NCBI RefSeq assembly: GCF_022549215.1
Contig: NZ_JAKZFC010000006.1
Coordinates: 124,001 to 188,000 of the forward strand
DNA length: 64,000 bases
Source: Solibacillus palustris
GTDB taxonomy: Bacteria; Bacillota; Bacilli; Bacillales_A; Planococcaceae
Direction of reading: 5' to 3'
Shown piece after piece: positions 8,343 through 17,284 of the stretch (positions within the stretch are counted from its first letter, which is position 1; each line of letters starts with the position of its first letter). The notes under the pieces were generated by a model. It was not told where the DNA came from. It saw only the letters and a list, made by a program, of their open reading frames with translations, and did no database searches. Both the position numbers and the translations under genes were made by a program.

Positions 8343-9626
8343 ATGGCTAATGTAGTAAGTGGTATGTTATTTGAAACAGAATTGTTATCAGAAATTCGGG
8401 ACCAGTTTGCATATATTGACTATGATCCATATTTGCAAAAAAATCGATTGTTTTTTGATAATGCGGGTGGTTCTTTAAAGTTAAAGAGAACGATTGAAGC
8501 GTTTAGAGAGTTTGATTACTTCCCAGATCATGCACAAAGAGAACATGCAACAGCGAAATATTTAGCAGATGTCGAGAAAAAAGGTTTGGAAGATATTCGA
8601 ACGATTTTTAATGCTAAAGATGGCAGTATTTCAATGTATTTAACTGCTTCACAAGCAATTTTCGATGTTACGAGAGTGATTGCGGAAAATATTGCTGGAA
8701 CTAATATTGTGACTACCCAATTAGAACATCCTTCCGCGTACGATTCAGCAAAATTCTATGCTGATAGATTAGGAAAAGAGTTACGAGTTGCACAGACAAA
8801 CCAAACTACTGGTGGTGTAGATGTAGAAGAAATTATTAGTTTAATTGATGATAATACTTGTTTGTTGTCAGTGATTTATGCTTCTAACATTTCAGGTGCA
8901 ATATTAGATATTGAAAAAATTGTTACGGAAGCAAGAAAGATTAAACCGGATTTATATATTGTTGTAGACTCTGTTCAGCACGCACCACATGGACTTATCG
9001 ATTTAGAAAAAACACCAGTTGATGCAATAAATTTTGCTCCTTACAAATTCTTTGGTGTACGAGGTTGTGGCATAACATATGTATCTGATAGAACTGCAAA
9101 ATTGCCGTTACATCGATTATTAGGGAAAGAAGATGGTGATATCCAATTAGGTAGCCCTGTTCCAGCACATTTTGCTGCAATTAGTGAGATTGTAAATTAT
9201 GTATGTTGGATCGGAAGTAAATTTTCAAACGAAACGGACCGACGTAGATTATATGAAGAAGGTATTGAAAGAATTGCTATGCAAGAGCGTGCCTTACTTG
9301 AAACGTTATTAGATGGTACGTCGAATGTAGAGGGATTAAGACAAATTCCAAGGGTTACGGTTCATTTAGATTATGAAGATTTAACTAAAAGAGACTTCAT
9401 TATAGCTATTAGTATTGAAGGAATTGATTATAAAGAGGCTATTAATCTATATGAAAAAGAAAATGTAATCGTTTACGAACGTGTAGCTACAAGTATCTAT
9501 TCTAAACGAATGTTAGAGTCATTCGATTTAGATGGTGCGATTCGATTGTCTCCCTTGCACTGCAACTCGATTGAAGAAATCGAAGCGTTTTTAGAAGTAA
9601 CAAAAAAAATAGTGGAAGAAAATTAA
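8343..9626 (+). CDS. Class V aminotransferase / cysteine-desulfurase-like PLP enzyme
   Basis: ATG 8343 follows GAAGGAGGG; 427 residues. Fold type I PLP features: FFDNAGGS at the N-terminus, VVDSVQHAPHG (Asp209, His213) and the Schiff-base lysine in FAPYKFFG (Lys235). There is no scaffold partner (sufU, iscU) nearby and no obvious catalytic Cys loop, so sulfur transfer to Fe-S clusters is unlikely; an amino-acid lyase, kynureninase-like or aminotransferase role fits better. Its promoter matches that of the 11029-12680 operon and a LysR gene lies between, so it is likely part of the same degradative pathway. Confidence 0.8.
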   Translation: MANVVSGMLFETELLSEIRDQFAYIDYDPYLQKNRLFFDNAGGSLKLKRTIEAFREFDYFPDHAQREHATAKYLADVEKKGLEDIRTIFNAKDGSISMYLTASQAIFDVTRVIAENIAGTNIVTTQLEHPSAYDSAKFYADRLGKELRVAQTNQTTGGVDVEEIISLIDDNTCLLSVIYASNISGAILDIEKIVTEARKIKPDLYIVVDSVQHAPHGLIDLEKTPVDAINFAPYKFFGVRGCGITYVSDRTAKLPLHRLLGKEDGDIQLGSPVPAHFAAISEIVNYVCWIGSKFSNETDRRRLYEEGIERIAMQERALLETLLDGTSNVEGLRQIPRVTVHLDYEDLTKRDFIIAISIEGIDYKEAINLYEKENVIVYERVATSIYSKRMLESFDLDGAIRLSPLHCNSIEEIEAFLEVTKKIVEEN

Positions 9627-9633
9627 TAACGTG

Positions 9634-9839
9634 CTGTTCAAAGTCATAACTTTTTGGACAGTGCAAGCATCGTGTCGTATTAATCCGCTTTAGGCGGTGC
9701 TTCTGCGGTGGTCGCAAGATAAGAACGAATGCTAAAACCGTCACGTCCTGTGGCAACGCATTCATGACCAGCATCATGCTGGCCTCCATCCTCGGCGCAA
9801 AGGGAGTGTCCCAGAAATACTTCTTGGACACTCCCTTTC
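9634..9839. repeat. Intergenic repeat R1, copy a (partner at 60865-61074)
   Basis: About 205 bp bounded by two hairpins: CTGTTC...GGACAG on the left and a terminator-like AAAGGGAGTGTCC/GGACACTCCCTTT on the right. It aligns over its whole length with the reverse complement of 60865-61074 at roughly three-quarters identity by eye. It contains the folded module also found in R2 (GAATGC/GCATTC helix, inner loop, then CCAGCATCATGCTGG hairpin, 9727-9783). It lies between convergent genes and no ORF in it is credible. Confidence 0.85.
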
Positions 9840-9866
9840 TTATTATTGAGAGCACTTGAAAGAAAA

Positions 9867-10820
9867 TTAGTAATAATTGATAGCGTTTTTAATAAATGAA
9901 ATAAATTGTTCTTGTGAACTAGAAAGCTTATTTGATTTTTTATAATATAACATAATATTTTGGAACGCTAATGGATCGTCTATTTTATAAAAATATAATT
10001 TTTCCGTCGAAGACAAATATCGAGTGATACTAGCTCGAATGAAAGTAATTCCAATTCCCTTATTTGCAATTTCGTATGAAGTTAATAGTTGATCTAAATA
10101 CATAGAAACTTTAGGTGTAAAACCAGCGTTTTTGCATATTTTAAAACTTCTTTGATACATGTCATGGCCTTTTTTTAAAAGGATGAAGGTTTCATTTTCG
10201 AAAAGCTTCAGAGAAATCTTTGGATACTTTTCATTTTTATACGTACCGTCTGTAATATCGTGAAATGTTAAACGATTTTTTTTTAGTTTTTCATTTATTT
10301 TTAGGTGAGAAGGGACCGCCAATAATAGATCCTCTTTACTCCAAATGTTAGAATGAAATAATTTCGATTCAGATTTGTTTTCAACGTCAATAATTAAATC
10401 CACGTCTCCTTCACGTAAATATTTTATTAGAAGATCTGTATTGCCTTCAGTTAAATTTACCGTGTAATCCGCATATTCCGTGTTGAACTGCTGCACTAAT
10501 TTTGGAAGAACATATGTACAAAAAAATGAGGTACCACCAATATAAATTGTATTTTGGTATTGTTCCTTTAACTCGTCAAAATACGAACGCATCTCTTTTT
10601 CTAAATGCATTATATTTTCAATCGTGCTTATATAATGCTGTCCAGCAGGTGTTAATTTAATTGGATTATTGCTCCGATCAAAAATTGGTAACCCAATTGT
10701 TTCCTCAACTTTTTTTATCGTAGAACTTAAGGCTGGTTGGGAAATATATAATGCTTCCGCCGCTTTTGAAAAGCTTTTATACTTATATACCGCGTATACA
10801 TAGTCCATGTTTTTGAGCAT
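9867..10820 (-). CDS. LysR-family transcriptional regulator
   Basis: ATG 10820 with GAGGAGATC upstream; 317 residues. The N-terminal winged helix has the usual LysR signature (FSKAAEALYISQPALSSTIKKVEE, about 17-40 in sense), followed by a periplasmic-binding-protein-like effector domain. It sits between the class V enzyme and the divergent aminotransferase operon. Both flanking operons have the same promoter block (8216 and 10911), making this protein their likely activator with an amino acid or its keto product as inducer. Its own promoter lies in the 10821-11028 divergent gap. Confidence 0.92.
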   Translation of the reverse strand: MLKNMDYVYAVYKYKSFSKAAEALYISQPALSSTIKKVEETIGLPIFDRSNNPIKLTPAGQHYISTIENIMHLEKEMRSYFDELKEQYQNTIYIGGTSFFCTYVLPKLVQQFNTEYADYTVNLTEGNTDLLIKYLREGDVDLIIDVENKSESKLFHSNIWSKEDLLLAVPSHLKINEKLKKNRLTFHDITDGTYKNEKYPKISLKLFENETFILLKKGHDMYQRSFKICKNAGFTPKVSMYLDQLLTSYEIANKGIGITFIRASITRYLSSTEKLYFYKIDDPLAFQNIMLYYKKSNKLSSSQEQFISFIKNAINYY

Positions 10821-10910
10821 ACGATCTCCTCGTTTCAGCTAGAATATGTCTTTATGAAAAGTGTTTATTAAATTGTATTCAAAAATATCTTAATATTCAA
10901 ATATTTATAG

Positions 10911-10980
10911 GTTATAAGTAAAAATATATATCTTCATTTAATTAATAATATTGGAGTTCTGAAGAAATTACCTCTAATAT
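10911..10980 (+). promoter_or_regulatory. Promoter block shared with the 8343 gene
   Basis: GTTAT (10911), 4 bp, AAAAATATATA (10920-10930), 17 bp, ATATTGGAGTT (10948), with -35 TTGGAG at 10951-10956, 18 bp and -10 TAATAT at 10975-10980. Every block and interval matches 8216-8285. Confidence 0.65.
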
Positions 10981-11028
10981 TAAATTTAATAACAATCAAA
11001 ATTTTCTGAAATCGGGAGGCGGATAGTC

Positions 11029-12243
11029 ATGCAGTTAGTTGATAGGAAATTTTCAAAATTAGGAGCAGAATATGCCCCAGGACAAGAAGCTAGACAAAAT
11101 ACAGACGAACTTGTAGTAAGTTCTAAAGTGTATTCTGGAATTCCTGTTGATTTCTCACATGGTGATGTCGATGCATTTGAGCCAATACCAGGCTCATTAG
11201 AATTTTTTAATAAAGGCGTACACATTGGTGGTAAACAAGCATATACAGAATATCGCGGTAGCAAGGAAATTCGAGAAGAATTAGCAACAAAGCTTTCTAA
11301 TTTTATAGGATCTGAAATTAACGCAGTTGATAATTTAATTATCACTCCTGGTACACAAGGTGCATTGTTTTTAGCGATGGGTTCTACAATTTCTAGAGGA
11401 GATAAAGTAGCAATTGTTGAGCCAGATTATTTTGCGAATAGAAAGTTAGTGGAGTTTTTCGAAGGTGAAATCGTTCCTATTCAATTAGATTTTTTTGAGT
11501 CAGATGAAAAGGCAGGACTGAATTTATCTCAGCTAGAAGAAGCGTTTAAAGCGGGTGTTAAATTATTTTTATTTTCAAACCCTAATAATCCGACTGGTGT
11601 TGTTTATTCTGAAGAGGAAATTTTTAAAATCGCAAATTTAGCGGAAGAATATGAGGCAACATTAATTGTAGATGAATTATATTCAAGACAAATTTTTGAT
11701 AACCGAACTTACACGCATTTATACGCACAAAAAATTGTGTCATCAGAAAATTTGATTACGATCATGGGACCTTCGAAAACCGAATCACTAAGCGGCTACC
11801 GTTTAGGTGTAGCTTTTGGGTCAACTAAAATAATCGATAGAATGGAGAAATTGCAAGCTATAGTTTCTCTGCGTGCTGCTGGATATAGCCAATCGGTTCT
11901 AAAATCTTGGTTTTCAGAGCCTGAAGGATGGATGGAAGACCGAATTTCTAAGCATCAATTAATTCGAGATGATTTAATTGCTAAATTACAAGCGGCAGAT
12001 GGTTTTAAAGTCAGAGCTACTGAAGCAGGTAGCTACTTGTTTCCAGAAATTCCTGAATTAAAAATTTCTATTCATGAATTTGTAAAGGCACTAAGGGTAC
12101 AAGCGGGGGTTACAGTAACACCAGGAACTGAATTTGGCCCACAATACGTAAACAACTTTAGAATTAACTTCTCACAAGATCATCAAGCTGCAGTAGCCGC
12201 GATGGAACGAATTATTCAAGTAGTGGAGGAATATCGCAAATGA
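11029..12243 (+). CDS. Class I/II aminotransferase (fold type I PLP)
   Basis: ATG 11029 follows GGGAGGCGG; 404 residues. Signature residues are SNPNNPTG (183-190), the pyridine-pairing Asp215 with Tyr218 in VDELYSR, and the Schiff-base Lys250 in GPSKTESLSGYRLG. Substrate is not evident. It overlaps the RidA gene by 4 nt and is thus translationally coupled to it, which suggests that its reaction releases a reactive enamine or imine. With the symporter downstream it likely degrades an imported acidic or hydroxy amino acid. Confidence 0.88.
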   Translation: MQLVDRKFSKLGAEYAPGQEARQNTDELVVSSKVYSGIPVDFSHGDVDAFEPIPGSLEFFNKGVHIGGKQAYTEYRGSKEIREELATKLSNFIGSEINAVDNLIITPGTQGALFLAMGSTISRGDKVAIVEPDYFANRKLVEFFEGEIVPIQLDFFESDEKAGLNLSQLEEAFKAGVKLFLFSNPNNPTGVVYSEEEIFKIANLAEEYEATLIVDELYSRQIFDNRTYTHLYAQKIVSSENLITIMGPSKTESLSGYRLGVAFGSTKIIDRMEKLQAIVSLRAAGYSQSVLKSWFSEPEGWMEDRISKHQLIRDDLIAKLQAADGFKVRATEAGSYLFPEIPELKISIHEFVKALRVQAGVTVTPGTEFGPQYVNNFRINFSQDHQAAVAAMERIIQVVEEYRK

Positions 12244-12680
12244 TGCATGCAGGAACTCCGATTCCTCAAGGTAAGTACGTTCCTGCAAAAAGAGTAGGGA
12301 ATCTTATTTTTACAGCAGGTATGACACCACGTGAAAATGGCGTATTAATTCAATCCGGGAAGATTAAATCTGATTTTGTAATTGAAAATGTCAAGCAGGC
12401 AATCAGGTTAGCTGCTACTAACACATTAAGTGCTTCTTTAAAACTTTTAGATATAAATGAAAAAATTGAAAGTGTTATCTCAATGACAGTTTATATTAAT
12501 ACAGAAGAAAATTTTGAACTACATTCAAAAATTGCTGATATTGCATCGGATTATTATTTTGAAGTTTTAGGAGAGGCTGGGATTGGCAGTAGAGCGGCTG
12601 TTGGAGTAGCTAGCTTGCCTGGTAATGCGCCTATTGAAATTCAATTAGTAGTTAGTGTGACTGAGGTAGAAAATAGTTAG
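12240..12680 (+). CDS. RidA-family imine/enamine deaminase
   Basis: ATG 12240 overlaps the aminotransferase stop (ATGA) and has GGAGGAATATC upstream; 146 residues, the normal length. The family Arg is in GSRAAVGVASLPGNAPIEIQLV near the C-terminus, preceded by VISMTVYI. RidA proteins form trimers that hydrolyse 2-aminoacrylate and similar imines to keto acids and ammonia. Coupling to a PLP enzyme is the classic arrangement, so it probably clears an intermediate of that enzyme. Confidence 0.9.
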   Translation: MMHAGTPIPQGKYVPAKRVGNLIFTAGMTPRENGVLIQSGKIKSDFVIENVKQAIRLAATNTLSASLKLLDINEKIESVISMTVYINTEENFELHSKIADIASDYYFEVLGEAGIGSRAAVGVASLPGNAPIEIQLVVSVTEVENS

Positions 12681-12712
12681 TAGGTTTTTACTTAATTCCT
12701 TTTAAAAATATA

Positions 12713-12726
12713 TGTAAGCGCTTTTA
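12713..12726 (+). promoter_or_regulatory. Probable CcpA cre site before the symporter gene
   Basis: TGTAAGCGCTTTTA differs at one position from the cre consensus TGWAANCGNTNWCA. It suggests carbon catabolite repression of the symporter and fits a catabolic role for this island. Confidence 0.55.
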
Positions 12727-12792
12727 TATCCATGTGATTTTATTAAATAAATTAATAGGTTTGTCAGTAAACTTATGAAGGAGGCGTCACTT

Positions 12793-14109
12793 ATGAAATG
12801 GTGGTTGAAACGTCCGCTTTATGTTCAAATTTTTATTGGAGTTGTTCTTGGTATAATTCTAGGTTTAATTTTTAAAGAGGACATTACTGTTATTAAACCA
12901 ATAGGGGATATTTTCCTAGCACTTTTACAATTCTTAGTTGTTCCTTTAACAATCTTCTGTTTAATTGCTGGTATTTTAAAAATGGAAGACATTCGGTCGT
13001 TAAGACAAATTGGTGTTAGAATTGGAGTATATTTTATCGTAACAGGTATTTTAGCGACAGCAATGGGGATTATTGTTGCGTTATTTTTAAATCCAGGTAA
13101 AGGTACTACAGGGATTTTAGAAGGTACTAAAGAAGTCGAAGCAGTTGAATTTAGTTTTATGAATCAAATTGTGAGTTGGTTCCCGAGAAATATGGTACAG
13201 GCGATGGCTGAAACGAACATGCTTCAAATCATTATTGCCTCTTTAATTATAGGTATTGCTTTACTATCATTAGGCAATAAGGTAAGCGGGTTGAAAAAGT
13301 TGGCGAATGAAGGTTCAGATTTAATGATTAAAATCACGGAATTCATTATGTATTTATCGCCAATTGGTATTTTAGCTTTAGTAGCGAATATGGTGGGTAC
13401 ATTAGGTACAGATTTATTAAAAGAAGTAGGCAGATTTATTCTCGCTGACTATATTGGACTATTAATCGTTTTAGGTGTAATTTACCCAATAATTATTAAA
13501 TTGTTAGCGAAAAAGAATCCATTTGTATTTTATAAGAAAATCTCACCTTCGCTTTTAGTTGCTGCTAGTACAACATCTAGTAATGCAACATTACCAGTTT
13601 CAATGAATGTAGCTAGAAAAAATCTAGGTATACCTGAAAAAGTATACGGATTTACATTACCGTTAGGTGCTACTGTTAATATGGATGGAATGGCTGTAGG
13701 TTTAGGTGTAATCTCGGTTTTTGCAGCGAATTTATATGGACTTGAAATTACATTACCCTTAATTTTACAGTTTGTATTTTTAGGACTAGTATTATCGATT
13801 GGGGCAGCAGGTGTTAAAGGTGCAGGAATCATCATGTCTACTATTTTATTATCTACACTGGGCTTGCCATTAACACTCGTGCCAATTTTGGCAGCAATTT
13901 GGCCAATTATCGATATTGGGCATACGACTACAAATATTACTGGAGATTTAACAGGTACGATGATGGTAGCTTCTCAATTAGATATGGTAGATGAAGCAGT
14001 ATATGAAGGAATGATTGAATTAGATGATGAAATTGAACCACAACCTGTAAATGAAAAAGCTAATAGCGAGAGTCTATTATTCAACAAAAATGAAGAATAT
14101 ACTATTTAG
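12793..14109 (+). CDS. Dicarboxylate/amino acid:cation symporter (DAACS, GltP/DctA-like)
   Basis: I choose ATG 12793, which has GAAGGAGGCG 8 nt upstream, giving 438 residues. Eight membrane helices and two re-entrant hairpins are expected. The serine-rich hairpin SLLVAASTTSSNATLPVS, the NMDG motif in TVNMDGMAVG and a final helix with GHTTTNITGDL are diagnostic. DAACS carriers import glutamate, aspartate or C4-dicarboxylates with protons or sodium. It lies 112 bp after ridA with its own cre-like site, so it may have its own promoter as well as read-through. Confidence 0.93.
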   Translation: MKWWLKRPLYVQIFIGVVLGIILGLIFKEDITVIKPIGDIFLALLQFLVVPLTIFCLIAGILKMEDIRSLRQIGVRIGVYFIVTGILATAMGIIVALFLNPGKGTTGILEGTKEVEAVEFSFMNQIVSWFPRNMVQAMAETNMLQIIIASLIIGIALLSLGNKVSGLKKLANEGSDLMIKITEFIMYLSPIGILALVANMVGTLGTDLLKEVGRFILADYIGLLIVLGVIYPIIIKLLAKKNPFVFYKKISPSLLVAASTTSSNATLPVSMNVARKNLGIPEKVYGFTLPLGATVNMDGMAVGLGVISVFAANLYGLEITLPLILQFVFLGLVLSIGAAGVKGAGIIMSTILLSTLGLPLTLVPILAAIWPIIDIGHTTTNITGDLTGTMMVASQLDMVDEAVYEGMIELDDEIEPQPVNEKANSESLLFNKNEEYTI

Positions 14110-14151
14110 TTATAAATGAACAAAGCTTATTGAATCATTTTCTTGATGAGT

Positions 14152-14198
14152 AAACAATTTAAATGTGCAAAATGCATATTTAAATTGTTTGCTTTTTT
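14152..14198 (+). terminator. Terminator after the symporter gene
   Basis: AAACAATTTAAATGTGCA at 14152-14169 pairs with a near-perfect complement ending at 14190, followed by GCTTTTTT. Confidence 0.85.
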
Positions 14199-14932
14199 AA
14201 TAATACTAAGTTCGATTTGATCATGGTTCATATCCAAAAGTAGGAGATGACAATTAATTATAAATTGGAATATAATGGAGGTTGAGTGGAAGAAGCGTTT
14301 CATCCGACTCCCCCGGAAAGTTTCCAGATGAAATAGACATTAACACGAAGTAATGTTTGTGAAGAATATCCTGTTTAAATAAATATATATTAGGTGATTT
14401 AGAGGGGGAGTAATGTAAAATTTCTCTTGTTTTTAATTTTTATAGTATAATGTATGTATATTGGATTGGAGGTAACTAATGATTTGTTAATTCTATCCAT
14501 AAAAACGATTCGTTTGGAAGGTGTATGAACTACTACCTCGATCGCAGTTTACATTATCACTCTAGAAATTATTTTTGAAGACATGAAGCATCTTTTCTTT
14601 TTAAAATGAGGAGATGACCTCATTTATTAGACGAAGTTTAAAAATTAATACCAGAGCTAGAATGGTTTTTCTCAAGAAAAGTATTACGCTTTTAAAAAAT
14701 CTATGACATCTATCAGTGCGTTAGGTCAACACAAAGTTGATTAAGTAGGCGTTATCATATGACGTGACGCGTATAGCCTTTATTCCTCTATTCAACCAGG
14801 GTTTGCCCCCCGTTGAATGAAGGACATACTTGGACATTTATGCCCCATTTATAGAAATGGAGGACGGTTTCTAAGACAAGTGAAAATTGTGTGAAGAAAA
14901 ATAAAACAAAGTTAAATTCTGAGGAAATTAAT
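14199..14932. other. Long non-coding gap before the PAS chemoreceptor
   Basis: No credible gene is seen. It holds a TATAAT near 14453, a three-codon ORF with a good ribosome site (GGAGG, ATG 14479) and an imperfect inverted repeat near 14791-14818 (TTCAAC...GTTGAA around CAGGG and CCCCCC). The last resembles debris of a mobile element, but I cannot assign it. Confidence 0.5.
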
Positions 14933-15844
14933 ATGAATAAATTAGAAAATTTAATAGTAAGAGATGAACTCGTAGTAAAGGCGATTGAAAAAAATTTAGC
15001 AATCATTCGATTTGATACGAATTGTAAGGTCGCCTATGTAAATGATTTATTTGCAAAAACATTAGGTTATAACAAAGAAGAACTGTATGGAATGCATCAT
15101 GCGGAATTTTGTTTTAATGAGTTTGTAAATAGTACTTCATACAAACAATTTTGGCGGAATCTATTTTCGGGTCATAGCTACCAAGATAAAATTGAACGAA
15201 AAGACAAAAATGGTAACCAAGTATGGCTAGAAGCAACGTACATGCCTATTTATGATGATTACCATCGAAAGGTTATTGGAGTTTCTAAAATAGCAACGAA
15301 TATAACAGAAAGACAAAACGCTGTAGTCTCTGTTGTTAAAGAACTAACCGAGATGTCTGAAAATCTAAACGAAAAAGCTGAAGGTGGTATTAACAATAGT
15401 AACTATCTTTTAGAAACAATTGATAATATAGCGAAGGAATCCAAGCAAAACATTGAAAACCTATCCACACTCCAAAAACAGGCAGAATCGATAAATAGTA
15501 TTACTCGTACGATTCAGGATATCGCCGCACAAACTAACCTTTTAGCGTTAAATGCTGCTATTGAGGCTGCTCGTGCTGGGGAAGCGGGTCGAGGATTCGA
15601 TGTAGTTGCTAAAGAAGTTCGGAAACTTTCAGATAAAGTTCATCAATCCATTTCGGAAGTAAAGAATAATATTCATTTAATTACAAAAGAAATAAATTCA
15701 GTTACTGAAAGTATTGGTAGAGTTCATCAAAGTATTCAAACTGGCCAAGTACAAGTGAATCATACAATCGAGGATTTCAATGTTATCTCAACGTCCGCCG
15801 AGCAGTTAGAAAAAAGAGCACATGATTTTACTGAGATCATCTGA
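14933..15844 (+). CDS. Soluble PAS-domain methyl-accepting chemotaxis sensor
   Basis: ATG 14933 is preferred over GTG 14891 because GAGGAAA lies 5-8 nt before it; 303 residues. A PAS domain (about 15-125, with NITERQ at its end) is followed by a short signalling hairpin with [39 protein letters not shown], the CheA/CheW-contact tip. There is no membrane segment, so it senses an intracellular cue, perhaps redox or energy state through a bound cofactor. The coiled coil is shorter than in membrane receptors. Confidence 0.92.
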   Translation: MNKLENLIVRDELVVKAIEKNLAIIRFDTNCKVAYVNDLFAKTLGYNKEELYGMHHAEFCFNEFVNSTSYKQFWRNLFSGHSYQDKIERKDKNGNQVWLEATYMPIYDDYHRKVIGVSKIATNITERQNAVVSVVKELTEMSENLNEKAEGGINNSNYLLETIDNIAKESKQNIENLSTLQKQAESINSITRTIQDIAAQTNLLALNAAIEAARAGEAGRGFDVVAKEVRKLSDKVHQSISEVKNNIHLITKEINSVTESIGRVHQSIQTGQVQVNHTIEDFNVISTSAEQLEKRAHDFTEII

Positions 15845-16021
15845 TATGGAAAGGAATTTCAAGAGCATTAATTGATAAATTATTCCATAATAACGTTCAC
15901 TAAAAATATACATTTGACTGAAAAATCCCGAGTATTTTTTCAAAGTTGATAGAATAGGATAATTTGAAGGGTGATTTTTGCCATTCAAGCAATATTTAAC
16001 ATTGGAAAAGGGGTTGGAAAC

Positions 16022-17227
16022 ATGTCAGACGTTCTAAAGCAATTTGTCATGCCATCATCAAACTTATTTGGACCAGGAGCAATTCAAGAAGTTGGTAAAA
16101 AACTAAAAGATTTAGAAGTGAAGAAGACATTGATCGTAACAGATGAGGGCTTACACAAATTAGGGCTCTCAGAACAAATTGCTAACATCATTACAGCTGC
16201 TGGTATTGAAGTTGCAATTTTCCCGAAAGCAGAACCAAATCCAACGGACAAAAATATTGAAGATGGTATCGCGGCTTATGTAGCCGATAACTGTGATTCA
16301 ATTGTATCGCTTGGAGGCGGTAGTGCACACGATGCAGCAAAAGGTATCGGTATTATTGCTTCGAATGGTGGACGCATTCATGATTATGAAGGCGTAGATA
16401 AAACACAAAATCCATTAGTGCCATTAATCGCTATCAATACGACTGCTGGTACAGCAAGTGAAATGACACGCTTTACGATTATTACAGATACAGAGCGTAA
16501 AGTAAAAATGGCGATTGTCGACAAACATGTTACCCCTCTTGTATCAATTAATGACCCTGAGTTAATGATTGGTTTACCACCAGCACTAACGGCAGCAACT
16601 GGTTTAGATGCATTAACACATGCAATCGAAGCATTTGTTTCAACAAATGCAACGCCAATTACAGATGCTTGTGGCGAAAAAGTACTGCAATTAATTCCTG
16701 AGTATTTACCGCGCGCTTATGCAAACGGTGCAGATTTAGAAGCACGCGAGCAAATGGTTTACGCTCAATTTTTAGCAGGAATGGCGTTCAACAATGCATC
16801 ATTAGGTTATGTACATGCCATTGCCCATCAATTAGGTGGCTTCTATAACCTTCCACACGGTGTATGTAACGCAATTTTATTACCACATGTTTGCCGTTTC
16901 AACTTAACAGCACGCACAGAACGTTTTGCAAAAATTGCTGAATTATTAGGTGCAAACATTGAAGGTCTAAGCAAGCGCGATGCTGCTGAAAAAGCAATTT
17001 CAGTTATTGAAGCGTTAGCAAAAGACTTAAATATTCCAAGTGGCTTCCGTGAACTTGGTGCGAAAGACGAAGACATCGAAATTTTAGCTAAAAATGCGAT
17101 GTTAGATGTTTGCGCAGCGACAAACCCACGAAAAGCTACTCTTGAAGATATTAAACAAATTATCACAAATGCAATGGGACCGGTTGTGGTGCCTGCAAAC
17201 CAAAATGAAGCTGTAACAGTTTCTTAA
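16022..17227 (+). CDS. Iron-containing alcohol dehydrogenase
   Basis: ATG 16022 (MSDVLKQ) follows AAAAGGGG and starts with the family N-terminus; 401 residues. NAD-binding GGGSAHDAAKG is at 98-108. Metal ligands are an Asp in the NDPELM region, the His of THAIEAFVS, and two His in HAIAHQLGGFYNLPHG. It belongs to the group with methanol dehydrogenase of Bacillus methanolicus, 1,3-propanediol dehydrogenase and AdhB, so it interconverts a primary alcohol or diol and its aldehyde. Monocistronic with terminator 17241. Confidence 0.93.
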   Translation: MSDVLKQFVMPSSNLFGPGAIQEVGKKLKDLEVKKTLIVTDEGLHKLGLSEQIANIITAAGIEVAIFPKAEPNPTDKNIEDGIAAYVADNCDSIVSLGGGSAHDAAKGIGIIASNGGRIHDYEGVDKTQNPLVPLIAINTTAGTASEMTRFTIITDTERKVKMAIVDKHVTPLVSINDPELMIGLPPALTAATGLDALTHAIEAFVSTNATPITDACGEKVLQLIPEYLPRAYANGADLEAREQMVYAQFLAGMAFNNASLGYVHAIAHQLGGFYNLPHGVCNAILLPHVCRFNLTARTERFAKIAELLGANIEGLSKRDAAEKAISVIEALAKDLNIPSGFRELGAKDEDIEILAKNAMLDVCAATNPRKATLEDIKQIITNAMGPVVVPANQNEAVTVS

Positions 17228-17240
17228 TTACCAAAACACA

Positions 17241-17276
17241 AAAAACCTTTGGAGACTTTATCCAAAGGTTTTTTTA
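17241..17276. terminator. Bidirectional terminator between convergent genes
   Basis: AAAAACCTTTGGA pairs with TCCAAAGGTTTTT; A-run on one side and T-run on the other serve both the dehydrogenase and the leftward chemoreceptor gene. Confidence 0.9.
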
Positions 17277-17284
17277 TTACGAAT

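Noticed and set aside
8343-9626. Fe-S cluster cysteine desulfurase (SufS/IscS)
   Set aside because: No suf or isc genes nearby and no clear catalytic Cys segment; promoter sharing ties it to amino-acid catabolism.
9634-9839. Insertion sequence with transposase
   Set aside because: About 205 bp, no ORF; at most a non-autonomous element.
9502-9855. 117-codon leftward ORF across the R1 repeat
   Set aside because: Runs through the end of the class V enzyme gene and the repeat hairpins; not conserved in the partner copy.
14476-14490. Leader peptide MIC before the PAS sensor
   Set aside because: A three-codon ORF with a ribosome site but 440 bp away from the gene; no attenuator seen.
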